DNA from: Cavia porcellus
Lineage: Eukaryota > Chordata > Mammalia > Rodentia > Caviidae
DNA: 64,000 nt
Direction: 5' to 3'
Assembly: GCF_034190915.1 (NCBI RefSeq)
Contig: NW_026947486.1
Span: forward strand, 78,906,044 to 78,970,043
The notes beneath the pieces were generated by a model. It was not told the origin of the DNA and did no database searches. It was given only the letters and a program-made list of their open reading frames with translations. Shown piece after piece: positions 11,871 to 23,530 of this stretch (its first letter is position 1; every line of letters begins with the position of its first letter). The translations under genes were made by a program, and so were the position numbers.

Positions 11871-12611
11871 TTAACTCTTTACTCTTGGTATTAAAGGTTA
11901 AAAGCCCACTTAATCTAAAAAGAAGAGGATAGTTCCAATTTAGAAACAAGAAAAATAAATAAACAACACTAATAACATTGTAAACACTCTCTCCAGGGAA
12001 TCCTTCTTATGATTCTTGTAAATTCTGTACCTCTTTTAATCAATTATCTTACATACATATACAGAGCCACAATATTGTGAGTGTACTAAATGTCATCTAA
12101 TTGTATACTTTGATGAATTTAACATTTTTTAAAAGCTTGTATTATGAAAAGGTGTTGCTTTTATTTATGAGAAATGTAATGCCTCACAAAAAAAGATTAA
12201 AGATTTTTCTGGTATTTGTAAAAATATATATATGAAAGAGCAAGAAAAGGTAAGGATGAGTGGGTAAGAGTTCTTGAAGTTATTTTCTGATCACATATGG
12301 AGACACTCCATTCGTAAATTAGCAAAACCGTCTCCATTTTTTAGCACCTAGAATTTCAGAATTGGCAAAGTCCAGAGAGGTTTTCTGGACAAATTGCTTT
12401 CCAAAGCAGAAAATGCCTCTGTAGTATCCTACATACATAATCACCCAACTTCTATTTATACCTCAAGTGACTGGGAATTCGCTACTTAAAGGCCTACCAT
12501 TCTATGTGTAAATTGATCCAATCAGTAGAAAACTCTTGTTTGTGCTGCATAAATCTGTTGCCTTTGCTGCAATTGTACATCTGTGTATTTTTCTGCTCTT
12601 ATCTTCTAAAG
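11871..12611. other. Intergenic DNA, nothing recognised
   Basis: No supported gene or named repeat. Confidence 0.4.
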
Positions 12612-12832
12612 CTGTTCTATCCAAATCAGCAGCTAGTGACTGTATATGAATATTTGAATCCAAAGTCATTATTATGAAATAAAATTTGAAACTTTGTTCT
12701 CAGAAGTGGTAACCATTTATTAACAGCTCAATATCCACTTGTGACTATGACTATTATGTTCAACGGCATTGCAACAAAACATTTCCATCTTTTCAAAACA
12801 TTTTATTGGAACCAAGAATGGGTAGCACTGTC
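12612..12832. mobile_element. MER20-like hAT-Charlie fossil
   Basis: The left end resembles 'gctgtccaatacggtagcca' and the right end 'ttattgga...agcactgtcc', which are complements of each other as in MER20. The inner 'caatatccacttgtgacta' matches the MER20 'caatagccacatgtggcta' motif. It is a non-coding, non-autonomous DNA transposon relic. Confidence 0.6.
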
Positions 12833-13355
12833 CATCAGCAAGACATAATATCTACTATTTCTTCCACATGAAAAACGATAATCTCTTATCCAGAATAAAT
12901 AACTTTAGGTCTTTCAACTTCAAAGAATGGTATAGTCATTCTCTATTACTGTTTAACAAACTACCGAAAATTTAGGGCTCAAACATCCCTGTACTATCTC
13001 ACAGTTCTGAAAGTAGAGATCTATGAGTTCAAATAGATTATGTACTCAGTCTCACAATGTTGAAATCAATTTGTTGGCCAGAATGGGTTCTTGTTACCTG
13101 GTAATAAATTTAACAGGTATAATCAAGGCTCTTGTGTATGATGAGCAATGAAATCTAAGCACATATCAGACAGTAAATGAGATGCAGCTACATATTAATA
13201 GAAGATCTTGGAAAGTTTTGCTCAGGGCAAGTCCATGATGATAAAAATATGGCATGAACAGAGCAGTAGTGCCAGGGTGATGGGAAAGCAAAGAATGTAG
13301 CACAAAATGCAGCACAGAACAGCCTTTAAATAAAATAGGCTGATGCAGAGGAAAA
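12833..13355. other. Intergenic DNA with an unnamed ancient repeat near 12945-13100
   Basis: The phrase 'ctattactgtttaacaaact' followed by 'tatctcacagttctgaaag' is typical of a common old mammalian interspersed repeat, but I could not assign the family. The rest holds nothing I recognise. Confidence 0.4.
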
Positions 13356-13982
13356 AGAAACTCCCAATCTACTATATGTCCAGTACAAGTCTATGTTCTC
13401 TAAAATTGAAGAATGAATTTTAGGAAAACAGAGATTAAGAGCAGAATATATTGACTGAGAAAAAGAAAGCTTCTGTATGAAAGAGACAGAAAGGATCCTG
13501 AATGGGTTCCCAAAGACTCTGTCTTCTTTAGGGACTTTTATGAAGTAAAATCACAAAGTGAGGCAGGTCTGAAGTGGGGAAGACATGGGAACTTGCGAGG
13601 TGGGCATGAGGTGAGTCAGAACTATGGACAACCAGTAAGATTAATTTTTCAGGTAAAATGGACCAAATTGGGAACAAATGAAGCAAGTCATGTAGCAAGC
13701 GGGCATGCTTAAAGAGCAGTGATTCTTCCTGAAGGGGGTTAGGATGGTGACTCTGGTTTCCACAAGATGATCCATACCTACTTAGAATATCAATCCCTGA
13801 TGTTTATACTTAGGGTGTGGTTGCATTTGTTTTTGCCTTTTGTCTTGAGGTCTGGCCCACAGCAGGAGGTGTCTGGGGCCTCCAAGATTACAAGCTATTT
13901 GATCTTCTGCACTGGCTCCTTCCAGGGCCCAGCCCTGTCAGGCCTCCTAGAATATTTCTGACGAATACAGCTGCCTGTAACA
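13356..13982 (-). mobile_element. Solo LTR, second LTR family (copy A), antisense
   Basis: In sense it runs from TGTTACAGGCAGC (complement ending at 13982) to a 3' end near 13356, about 627 bp. It aligns along its length with the LTRs at 57538-58161 (minus) and 58658-59268 (plus). Landmarks near the 3' end are 'gttctctaaaattgaag' and 'gtccagtacaagtc'. The right flank is AGGAT and the left GAAAA, so no target duplication survives. The short open frames at 13767-14161 fall in or beside it and are not genes. Confidence 0.75.
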
Positions 13983-15163
13983 AGGATTTTAGAATTTAAA
14001 GGATTTGGATCTGAGTCCAAGTGTCTCACCTGCGTCTCTAAGTATGATTGGCAGGAATGATTGACATGGAGCTGTGTCATCTCAGGGGCTCCCAACATGC
14101 AAGCTTGTCCCAGAACTCTCTTTGATCTTAATGACATGTATGACATGTAGTACATATTCATGAACCTTTAATAAGGGTGGAGTAGGGTGAAAGTGACTGA
14201 AGGTTAAGCCAGGAGATTCAACAACCATGTGCTCTTGCCTAGAGCATCAAAACTTTACTAGGTTTTTGTTCTGTGATCCTCTACTTCTATCAGCACAATG
14301 AAAGGAGTAATGGCCTTAGGGTACTGTTTAAAATTAAATGGATGGGAGTGACTTCCTTAGCTCCACTGTTTCTAGCTGTACTACTCTATCTGAAGACTCT
14401 AGAAATATGCTCATTTCAGCCATTTCCAGATTTTGTTTTGTGTGGCTTTAGGATGAAGCTCACCATTTCCTTTCTGCCTCATAGGTTCAAAAGACTACTC
14501 TTTGCTCGTCCCAGGTGACCCTTTCCATATCTTCCATTTATAGAGCCAACAACCATGCATAGATTCTGTGTTATACTTTGAATCCATTTGATTGGCTTAT
14601 ATGTCTCCAGCTGGTGAAAAGATTGTTTTTAAAAGACCTTGTGAGATTAGATTTATCTCACCTGGACACTCTTTCTAAAGGGTAAATTTAAAAGTCCATT
14701 TTACAGATATATATATATATATATATCATTATATTCACAATCTGGGAGTCAAAGTGAGAAATCTTGGGGCGCTATACTAGAATTCAACTTAAAAAACCCA
14801 TTTCTTGTAACTTTCTAATCATTATTGCTAAGAACTTAAATTTTCCAGAATGATACTGGGCTCATGTCATTTTCCCCTTTGGATTCACCAAAAATGGGTG
14901 CTACCTCACAAGAAACATTTCTAAAGTTTAATTCTAACCAAAACTTTCATAAGTTCTACAATTGATGTTTGAAGCCTCCTAGAGATGAAAAAATTGATTT
15001 CAGAAATGAAATCAAAATAGATAACTAGAGATCCTTTCCCACTAATCATAATTCTAAGGAGCTAGAAGATCACAATTACAGTAAGTCCCCAATTTACAAA
15101 GAGTTCCATTCCAGGAGAACATTCATAAACTGCCAATGATCTGTGCAGCCAGCAAGGTCCTGA
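13983..15163. other. Intergenic DNA with a short (TA)n run at 14707-14726
   Basis: Nothing else is recognised. The 81-codon frame at 14273-14518 has no family resemblance. Confidence 0.4.
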
Positions 15164-15345
15164 TGTTGCAAGCAGCCAAGTTAGTTAGAAATATTATAGG
15201 CAGTGAGACAGGGCTAAGGTCCTCAAGGAGCCAGTGCAGATACCTTACAACTGCGGAGGAGATAGACACCTCCTGTTGTGAGCCAGGCTTCAAGACAAAC
15301 GATCAAACAAAGGCATCCATATCCCAAAGACTGATATACTAATTA
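15164..15345 (+). mobile_element. 5' fragment of a second-family LTR (copy E)
   Basis: It starts TGTTGCAAGCAGCC, continues 'agttagttagaaatattata' and 'gacagggctaaggtcctc', and follows the U3 start of the LTRs at 57538-58161 (minus) and 58658-59268 (plus). It stops after about 180 bp, so it is truncated. Confidence 0.7.
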
Positions 15346-15750
15346 GTTTCCTATCATCCTTGAGCCACCACAAAACTTGGTACTGAAAAGAAATGTAACA
15401 GATTTTAATAATTAAGAATGCAATACAGGAAATCAAGCAAAATTAGTAGAGTCATTTGGCCTAAAACTTGTCTAGAAAAACATTACTTTTAATAGTAATG
15501 TGAAATAATGACTTTTCCAAACTCTGACCTGATTAGCCTGGCTAACTCAAAATACTAAAGTTCACAAAAATAATTCATTCTCTGTGGCTTGAAGGAGACA
15601 ATTACTAGAACGTGGAACAACTTAGAAGTACTGAGTGTTTGAAAAAAGTTTGAATCTTCCTAAGTGAAAAAATAGTCAAATAGTGAGCCAACAACAATAT
15701 TCCTGTAATTAGAAATAACAACTGGAAAAAATTTTCAAAACATCACCAAG
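15346..15750. other. Intergenic DNA, nothing recognised
   Basis: No supported feature before the left target duplication of the following L1 derivative (near 15742-15750). Confidence 0.4.
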
Positions 15751-16799
15751 GCGAGACTTTTGGAGATGTTTCTGGCAACTCCTGTTGGGGCTGCAGAGGC
15801 AACAAGGTGGCCCAAGGAGGCAGCTACAGCCGAGGTTGTTGCAGCAGCACAGGAAGCTGTAAAACACCGGTCAGGAGCTGGGAAGATGGCAGATCAATAA
15901 GCAGCAAAGTAAGAATCCTCTCTGAGAGAAACAGCTCAAATGCTAGAATATAGCATCCTGGAGAAGACCAGATGAAAGGAGATAGATCCTCTCAACCCAA
16001 GCAGAAACTAAAGTGGAAAAAAAAAAAAGAAAGAAAAGAAAAATGTGGACAGAAGATTGTAGCCAGATGCGCTCTCACAGAAGCTGGTCCCACTGTGTGT
16101 GAAACGCCACTTGAATCTGAAGACACAACAGTTACAGTGAAGTTGGGAGTTGGAAAACCCAAGTACCTCAGCAGGAGGACATGGATGTGGAGGGCAGTGG
16201 CAAACCAGAGAACTGCACTGGCTCACAGTAAGTGTGAGGAACTCAGACTTCCTGTGGGGGTGGGTGATTGGTTGGGCAACATTCTGGTGTTGCACAGGAT
16301 AAGCCAAGAACCAGAACTGCAGCTGGCTTCATTCAGCCACTCCTAGCACAGAGCAGATTGGTGAGAATTGCTTGGACTGAGTTCCACCCCTGTGCATGGT
16401 CCAATAGCCAAGACGGAGATTTCCCTGAAGCTATCCCTAACTGGCTCCAACCACACAGCACACACTAATGTGGTGAAGACTCCCAGTGATTGACAAGCTC
16501 AGAAGGGAGGGGCCAGCCTGCCCCTCCCCTGTTTGTACTCTAAAGGTCACCAGCAGACTGGGGAGGACAGCAATCCCTAGCCAGCACACTTCAGAGAATT
16601 TATAACCAATACAGGAATTGCTGGGGACCCCCACTATCCACTTGTCTGGAAGAAACCAGAAACATGATAAGAGGAAGAAACAAAAGGAAGTCTCCAGCTT
16701 CCAACCCAAGCAGTACTGGACCAAGAGAGGTAAACACAGAATAGATTAGGGTTGCACACCTGTAGTTTCTGAAAAAAAAATCTTCTGACACAAAGAAAT

Positions 16800-17769
16800 A
16801 TCTCTGTAAAATTATAAAAGAACTTAAAACAGAAATACTAATATAAGTAAAAGAAGATATAGGAAAAATAATAAAAGAAATGCTAAGCACCTCTCAAGAA
16901 GACACAGATGGAAGAATGGAGGAGCATAGAAAAAGGAGGGAAATCTTCAATGAAGAATATAAAACAAAAATCTAGAATACATGAAACAGATTCAAAGAGA
17001 TTACCAGTAAATAAAACACTCCATTGAAAGCTGGCAAAACTTATTAAAAGAAACTAAAGACAGGCTATAAAAATCTTGAACACAGGTTTGCAACTTGTGT
17101 TCACAAAAGGAAAGATCTCCTAAAAATAAGGAACCAGGAAGTAACAATACAAAGGCTAGAAGATGACAAGAGGATCTATAAAAAAATGTGAGTGAAAAAG
17201 CAGGGGTTAACAAATGAAATACAAAGGCTGTTTACAGAAATAAAGAAAACTTTCCAAGCATAGGAAAAGGCAATGATATTCAAAATATGAGGCATATAGA
17301 ACTCCAGCCAGCTAAAACCAAAATAGATCTACACCCAGACATATAATAATTAAGATCCCAGAAATTCAACACAAGAACAGAATATTAAAAGCTGTCAGAG
17401 GAAAGAAACAGATCAACTATAAACAGAAAACCCATCAGATTCACAACGGACTTCTTGACACAAACCATCAAATCAAGAAGAGCTTGATGTGAAGTATTCT
17501 AAGCCCTGAAAGAAAATAACCTCCAACCCAGATTGATGTACCCTGAAAAACTGTCTCTCAAAATTAATGGAGAAGCAAGATACTTCCATGACAAAGACGA
17601 ACTGAGGGAGTTAATGACTGCCAATCCAACCATACAAAAAATACTAAATGACATTCTAAAGAGAGACAAAAAAGACCATGGCTTCAGGAACAGTGGCAGA
17701 GGGGGCTCACTGAATGGGGCAGACATTGGAATGAAGAGGAAAGGTTGGCAAACAGTGACAGAAAAATAA
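16800..17769 (+). pseudogene. L1 ORF1 pseudogene in the deleted L1
   Basis: L1 ORF1 encodes a trimeric coiled-coil RNA-binding chaperone that coats L1 RNA. The C-terminal part is clear: the open frame ending at 17769 reads 'MYPEKLSLKINGEARYFHDK', parallel to 'IYPAELSFKIDGEIRYFHDK' in the L1 ORF1 at 53595-54635. Upstream, stops and frameshifts break the coiled-coil and RRM parts. The start is approximate and no intact ORF1 remains. Confidence 0.75.
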
Positions 17770-17799
17770 CATGGCAGAGATGAGGCAGAGAAGGTTGGC

Positions 17800-18155
17800 A
17801 TAATTGCTAACATGAACGGCCTTGATATACTAATAAAAAGATACACAGGCAGAGTGGATCAGAAGACAGGGTCTACCAAGGTGCTCTATATAAGAAATAT
17901 AATTAACTTGAAAGAGTGTCTATGGACTGAAAAGTCAAAGATGAGAAAATAATGTTCTATATGACAAGGAACCAGAAAAAAAATGGGGGTAACTTGCCCT
18001 TCAGCTGCAGATTGATTGGAAAGACATTACACTTTTATACAATGGAGAACTACGCAGCTATAAGGAAGGAAAACCTTGAGGCTCGTGTAGGTAAATGGAT
18101 ACAGCTTGAAATCAAGCTCAGGGGTAAAAAGGTTCAGAACCACTTAGGTAAATAA
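17800..18155 (+). pseudogene. L1 ORF2 remnant: endonuclease start joined to C-terminus
   Basis: The first part (about 17805-17985) holds the endonuclease N-terminal motif in decayed form, with 'NMNGL' for the usual NVNGL, then 'NQKKNGGN' for the usual 'IQKKGG' block. From about 17997 the reading jumps to the ORF2 C-terminus: 'FYTMENYAAIRKENLEARVG' corresponds to the 'YTMEYYxAIKK' block that lies about 100 codons from the end of normal ORF2. Most of the endonuclease and all of the reverse transcriptase are absent. The open frame 17952-18155 spans the junction. Confidence 0.7.
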
Positions 18156-18159
18156 TGGG

Positions 18160-18856
18160 TTGCCTAGTGGGATACAAAATGTACAATGTACTCTGGGAAA
18201 GTGACAGCGGAGGAATTGTCTAAATAGGGGAGGCAGAGGACATTGTTAATCTTGTATCATGATTTGAAACCCATATTATTTTCATTTCTGTTTAGTTTGG
18301 TTATATTCTGTTCATTTTGTCTACCTGTCCCTGATTTGATGGCATGGACAGCTATCCCAAAGATAGCAGGATATACTATGTTAAAAATGTTTATTTCTTA
18401 TTAACTTAATATCAAGCCCTGTATTGCATTCACTGTCTTGTTTTGACTGACTTTATTTGAATCTGTTTTGTTTGTTTGCTGTCTTGTCTTGACTGATTTT
18501 ATTCGAATCTGTTATGTTTGATAGTATCAAGTCTGAGAGTATAGGCAACTACTTTGGAGACAATAAGATTCACTATGATACCCATTCTGGTCTGACTATT
18601 ACCTTCTGTTGAAGTCCTATAAGGTCTCCAACATTTTGTTTTTATTGATTCTGTTCTGTACTGCTATGCTCAATTTTATTGTGCCTGATGATATGGTCAA
18701 TTATATTGAAAATAACAAGAGACATCATGGTAACCATTGTAGATTACCTTGCATTTTGGGTTTAAATCATATACTATGTCCATTCTTTTGTTTTATCTGA
18801 TCCTATTTTGTTTTTTCTCATTTGATTTTATTCTCTTCAAAATAAAATTTTAAAAA
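18160..18856 (+). repeat. Modular T-rich L1 3' UTR
   Basis: Three imperfect modules are visible, each with a core like 'ggcaactactttggagacaa' (near 18350, 18543 and 18700), followed by 'atggtaaccattg' and 'gttgaagtcct' type blocks. The same order is found, on the minus strand, in the 3' UTR of the 6.6-kb L1 (48684-49770), and in plus-strand tails near 31800 and 37000-37450. Confidence 0.75.
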
Positions 18857-18865
18857 ATCACTAAG

Positions 18866-19227
18866 TATCCTCCCTTGGATAAATCATAAACCTCCTGTGC
18901 AAATAGGTCAATATATGGTTCATGGATCAATTTTCAAATATGCCCCCACTCCTTTGTAAAAAATCAATAGTGATATCTGTCTTACCAACATCGAGAGCAA
19001 AGGATAGAGAAGAATAAGCAAAACAACCGTGACTTAAATGTGCTTTGAAAAGTTAAAAGTGTTTTATGTGTAAAGGGTTTGATAATAATGACTATTGATG
19101 TTATAATGCACAGAACAGAGAAAGAATCTGCTTTAATGGGTTCCTGTAGTCTCCCACAAAGGGACAGGAGAATAGTGTACTACAAATTTCTCATCTCAAA
19201 ATTAGACCCAGTGAATGCATACACAGT
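18866..19227. other. Intergenic DNA, nothing recognised
   Basis: No supported feature. Confidence 0.4.
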
Positions 19228-19594
19228 TGTTATGGTTTGTGTCTAGGTAGTCAGTCAAGCCTCATGCAGTTATGGAGGCAGCTGTATCTAGTTTTTGTGA
19301 TTAGTTTGTTGGGGCTAGTGCTGGGATTGGCAGTGTGAGTGCTACACTCATGCGGGGACAGAGCCAGCATACAATATAAAGGAGGGAAGAAGGCATATTT
19401 TTCCCCCTTTGGCCCTTTCAGTCTTGCTGCTTTCAACTGCCATGAACAGCTGCCCCTCAACCATGCCAACCTGCCTTGGAGCTAGCTGAGTATGGACTGA
19501 AACCTCTAAAAACTGTAAACTATATCAGCCTTTTCTTGCTTCATCTTGGGTGTTCAGTATTTTGTCTCAACAATGAGAAAAAATAACCAAGACA
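19228..19594 (+). mobile_element. MaLR-type solo LTR with perfect 5-bp target duplication
   Basis: It begins TGTTATGGTTTG and ends in CA after 'aaaataaccaagaca', with the 'actgaaacctctaaaaact' block about 110 bp before the end, as in ERVL-MaLR (MST/MLT/ORR-like) LTRs. ACAGT flanks it at 19223-19227 and 19595-19599. The 72-codon minus-strand frame inside is not a gene. Confidence 0.8.
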
Positions 19595-19599
19595 ACAGT

Positions 19600-20279
19600 T
19601 CTAGCATAAATTATGTCTTATATTTAATGTACTATTCCACTTTTATGAAGAACAAGAATGCTTTGAGTTAAAAAAAAAAGTCCTATCATGTGTCACTAGA
19701 TGACATCTAAACAAAGAAAGGATCCTAGATTTACATTTCCAGTAGTATATACTTCCCATATTCTGCCCTCAGCTTCTTTTATCCCCTCTATCTGACAAGA
19801 TGCCAGTCTCAAATATTTCGTAAAGGGCTCTTAGAAGACACATGATCTTCAAATTTTTTTCCAAGTTCTACTACCTCCAATTAAATTGTCCCTCCCTTAA
19901 ATTTATGTTTAAACTTTTTTCAAGGACAAAATTTCCATTAATATATACACAATTAGAGTTCATACCAATTTCAAAGCTGTAAAGTGTAATTAAAAGTTGA
20001 CTCTACCCTTAGTTTTTCTAAACATGGAAAATGAGGTGGAAAGAGGCTAGGATTACAAAGCCCAATCCCCTGATCACCGTTTTTCTCTTCAGAATCACTC
20101 CTCAGGCTAGTCTAGGATTCCCACTACCTATATGTGTGAAAACCAATAAACTGTGACTGACTTTTCGGGCCAGAGCTGAAACATGAGTCAGGCTAATTCC
20201 CTGAGACAAACGCTGAGCTTAGCTCCAGTATGGCCAGTTTATGCATTTCATGTTGCTGTGTAAGGAATATCCACATAAG
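19600..20279. other. Intergenic DNA, nothing recognised
   Basis: No supported gene or named repeat. Confidence 0.4.
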
Positions 20280-20590
20280 TCAGATCATTTTAAATTTATT
20301 TGAAAATAATTTTATTGTTACCAAAATGGTGCAAACCATAGTCCAATTCATATATACATAGCTTTCCCTAATGTTAACTTACATGACCTTCATAAAATTA
20401 TCCAGCCCAGGAAATTACATGGGTTTAATACTATTAATTAAACTAAAAATCTTATCAGAATTTTATCAGGTTTCTTGCATTAATGTCCCTTTATTTGTTC
20501 TAGAATCCAATTCAGGAACTGCATTTTAAAGGTTTTTGTCTCGCTGTTTTTTCTCTAGTCTCACTCCTTTAATCTGTTTTGTTTTGTTTT
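20280..20590 (-). mobile_element. Ancient L1-like 3' region, antisense
   Basis: The sequence resembles a widespread old mammalian repeat, seen in the order 'cctaatgttaacttacatga', 'caggaaattacatgggttta', 'ttcttgcattaatgtccctt', 'gttctagaatccaattcagg'. I believe this to be an old L1 3' region on the minus strand. It seems to resume after the next SINE. The family name is from memory and uncertain. Confidence 0.4.
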
Positions 20591-20745
20591 TAATTTACTT
20601 GACATGTTTTTACGGTATGGGAATTGAATCTAGAGGCCACTTAGCTTAAGATTTATTTATTTTTACTTGGAGGAAGGTCTTTGCTAGGTTGCACAGGCTG
20701 GCCTCAGTCTCCTGAGTAGGTCGGATTATAGGCATATGAAACTTG
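20591..20745 (-). repeat. B1-dID SINE, antisense
   Basis: An ID-type half ('tatgggaattgaatctagag') precedes a B1 half ('ggtctttgctaggttgcaca', 'cctcagtctcctgagtagg', 'cggattataggcatatg'). Joined B1 and ID halves occur in several non-muroid rodent groups. Confidence 0.7.
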
Positions 20746-21645
20746 AGTGTCTTTATGAATATTAGCTCTTTTATCAAATATTTCTCAAATAGTTCAGATC
20801 ATTTTATAGAATTCTAAATGTCATGGTTAAATAAAGTGGAACTTTCATTTTGCATCTTTGTCAGGTTCATGTTTTATCATACATCTTTAGTTAAGCAGTA
20901 CTTGAAAGTCATTCGTATATGACCATTCCCTAAATAAATGAAGTCAAATTTATCATCACTCGTTTGCCAGAATTAGACATTATTTTTCAGGTGTCTCTGG
21001 AGAATCGTTTTAAGGTGCATCATAAGTAATGAGTAACATTGTCAGGATATATAGTGTGAAGCTTATTAATATGTTAATCATGACTGTGCTATTATCTTGC
21101 CTCGCTTAATTATGATGGAGCACAGTAGTAAGGCTGAACAATTGGGCACAGTGATGCAGTCAAAAACCATGAGGATATGATGCATGCACTACATGAAATG
21201 CTCTGGAAATACAAACCACAGAAGGGACCAACAATATTAACTTAAGGCAATTATATCCTGAGACACTAGAACCTTCCAAGTTCTGAGGGATGCAGAGCAT
21301 ACTGGACAGCAATAAACACACCATATCCTACCCCATCATTTGATTCATTCTATTCCCATAAAAAAATAGCATCCATCATTAAGTAGAGGAAGTCTGACTG
21401 TTAAAAGAAGCTGCATAAGGGATGTTGTGCAAATATCTTAAAACCTCTTGAATTCTTACATCTATAACATGTAGACACAAATTACATCAGCCCCTCACCA
21501 ACAAAACTCCCAGGTTTATATTTTGATGATCTTGTTGACAGCTAACTTTGCCCTGTCTTTGTAATATTTGTCACTACCCTGTTTCCATAACTCTCCCCAT
21601 GGTCTCCATGACACACCCTTTTCCAGGCATATAATCCTCTTGACA
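20746..21645. other. Intergenic or old repeat DNA, nothing named
   Basis: The first 300 bp may continue the old element at 20280-20590. The rest has no recognised content. Confidence 0.35.
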
Positions 21646-21812
21646 ACAGAGACTTCTTGGTGTTATCAGACCCTTCCAATAATCCTAAGAAGGAAGGATG
21701 TTATTGTTACCTTTATGAGAAATGTGAGATTCTCACAATTTACAACCTTAGCACTGCACAAAGGCTGAGAGATTACTCAAAGTCAATATCCAATTCAAAC
21801 TCTAAGAAGCCC
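21646..21812 (+). repeat. MIR SINE
   Basis: 'ccttccaataatcctaagaa', 'tgttattgttacctttatga' and 'gagattactcaaagtcaata' follow the MIR core in order. Confidence 0.65.
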
Positions 21813-22479
21813 AAGAGGAACTGCCTTTAGAAAAGATCCTTCAACATAAGAGAGTCTCACAAAGCCACCTCTTCTGTGGCTTTTTATTGATATAACCAGG
21901 AAGCAAGGATAAAAGGAAAAAGCAGGATAACTATGCATGAATTCATTTATGAAACAAGGAAATTCAGAATGATCAGTTACATGATTGACTCTAAGGCCAA
22001 GCTAAGTAATAAATCAGAATATGGGAAGGACAAGGATCAAAGCATTCATTTCTTAAAACAATGTGTTTGATCCTACTTGGATTTCTCACCCTGTATGCTT
22101 CTAATCTCTAGCCATATTTTTTTGGAAATTTAGGGTATGTGCTTCCAAAAAGTTCCTTATCTCTGCATATATATCTCATACATAGCCCTGGCCAATTCCC
22201 CCGTATAAAATTTTGCGTTTGAATCAACTGCTTGAGTTCATATGACCCAAGTGATTTATTTGGCACAGGGCTAGAAAAAATTAAGAGAGTGAACTATATT
22301 AAAGTCTATATTTGTTCCATTCCTTCTGCAAAGCTAGGAGGAGCAAACTCAATGATATTCAGGGATAATCTGAATATTGGCAGCCACAGGGTTAGATAAT
22401 AGGAGAAGTAAAGGCAGTAGTAAAATGAAGGATATATATGGTCTAGGTATGTACGTACATAGCTAGTAAATGGCCTCTG
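21813..22479. other. Intergenic DNA, nothing recognised
   Basis: No supported feature. Confidence 0.4.
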
Positions 22480-22620
22480 AGGATGCCTTCACATTCAAGA
22501 TCTCATTTTATCTGTAATGTTTGCATTTTTGTCCCCCTTTTTATATATGAGGGCACTGGTTTTGAAAATGCTAAGTGTTCAGGCATTGCAGTGTGTAAGA
22601 GTGGTGACTATGGGGCTGGG
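22480..22620 (+). repeat. MIR-like SINE fragment
   Basis: 'agatctcattttatctgta' followed by 'ttatatatgagggcactggt' and an exon-like tail resembles MIR. It is badly decayed. Confidence 0.5.
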
Positions 22621-23044
22621 TAATTTTTTCTAGGAGTCTTTATTACCTGGAGATACAGAATATCTGACTTTTTTAACTGCTACTAAGTTCAGGAAAACAA
22701 AGAGAGTCAGAACAGGCTGTGCATGATCATTGTTTTGCAGTATTTCCAATATAAATCCTTTATTTTTAGAACATTATAATGAAAATAATATTAACCCACT
22801 TATGCCAAAGATTGCAAGTTTTAAATCTTTTTTTGAAATTCATATGCATTACCTAGAAAATTCAAAGAACAAGAGTTTGAAGAGAAAAAAATATTACATT
22901 CCGATGTTATGGTGATTCCAAAAATAGAACACTGAGCATAAAAGAATTAAGGTACTCTACTTCAGTGTTCTTCACAGTACCATTCACCACACCTTACTGT
23001 GCTGTAAAAAAAGTTTTGTGTGTAATAACAAGCAGTTAAAATAC
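22621..23044. other. Intergenic DNA, nothing recognised
   Basis: No supported feature. Confidence 0.4.
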
Positions 23045-23245
23045 TAACAGAGCTAAGACTGTTGGCACACACCAATAATCCCATCACATTGGGAGACTGA
23101 AACAGGAAGATCTCAAGTTCAAGCCTAGCCTTGGTAATTTAGTGAGACCCTGACTCAAAATACGAAATAAGAAAGGGTCTGGAGATGTATCTCAGTGTGA
23201 AGCTCCTGAGGTCAATTCAGTGCTACAAGGAATAATCAAAATAAA
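23045..23245 (+). repeat. B1-dID SINE, sense
   Basis: The B1 half runs from about 23055 ('ggcacacaccaataatccca', 'gggagactgaaacaggaaga', 'gagaccctgactcaaaata'). It is followed by a decayed ID half ('ggtctggagatgtatctcag', 'gaggtcaattcagtgctac') and an A-rich tail. This is the cleanest sense-strand fused SINE in the window. Confidence 0.8.
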
Positions 23246-23364
23246 AAGGACAACATAGAGGATTATTATAGCCCTTCTAGTGTTTGAGAAGTGACATTGT
23301 TTGGTAAAAACTACAGTCATGATAAAAAAAAAAAAAAACATACTCTTTGGAAAGGTCTTTCTAC

Positions 23365-23530
23365 CTTACAATTTTTGTACTCTGTAGATGAAGAAAATGA
23401 GTGTGAAATTGACCTGTCCAAGGTCATACAGCTAGTTAATGGGAGAGTGACACCATACTTCAGTTTTCTATATGCCTGGTTTATGGCTGCTTTATCATTG
23501 CATCACTGTGCTTCCTCAAGGCATTTGAGA
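23365..23530 (+). repeat. MIR SINE
   Basis: 'tagatgaagaaaatgagtgt', 'acctgtccaaggtcatacag' and 'ctagttaatgggagagtgac' are the MIR core nearly intact. Confidence 0.8.

Larger units (their letters stand above)
15751..18856 (+). mobile_element. Internally deleted (half-L1-like) L1 element, 3.1 kb
   Basis: A GC-richer 5' region (15751 to about 16780) is followed by a decayed ORF1, a very short ORF2 made of the endonuclease start joined to the ORF2 C-terminus, and a T-rich L1 3' UTR ending 'ttcaaaataaaattttaaaa'. The flanks 15742-15750 (ATCACCAAG) and 18857-18865 (ATCACTAAG) match at eight of nine bases, which supports one retrotransposition unit. A normal L1 of this lineage is about 6.6 kb (48684-55267), so about 3.3 kb of ORF2 is missing. 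It resembles HAL1 ('half-L1') elements, which carry ORF1 without a working ORF2. Whether the deletion came before or after insertion is not known. Confidence 0.75.

Noticed and set aside
15972..16346. 124-codon frame near the start of the half-L1
   Set aside because: It falls in the L1 5' region, with a low-complexity KKKKERKEK run, and has no known domain.
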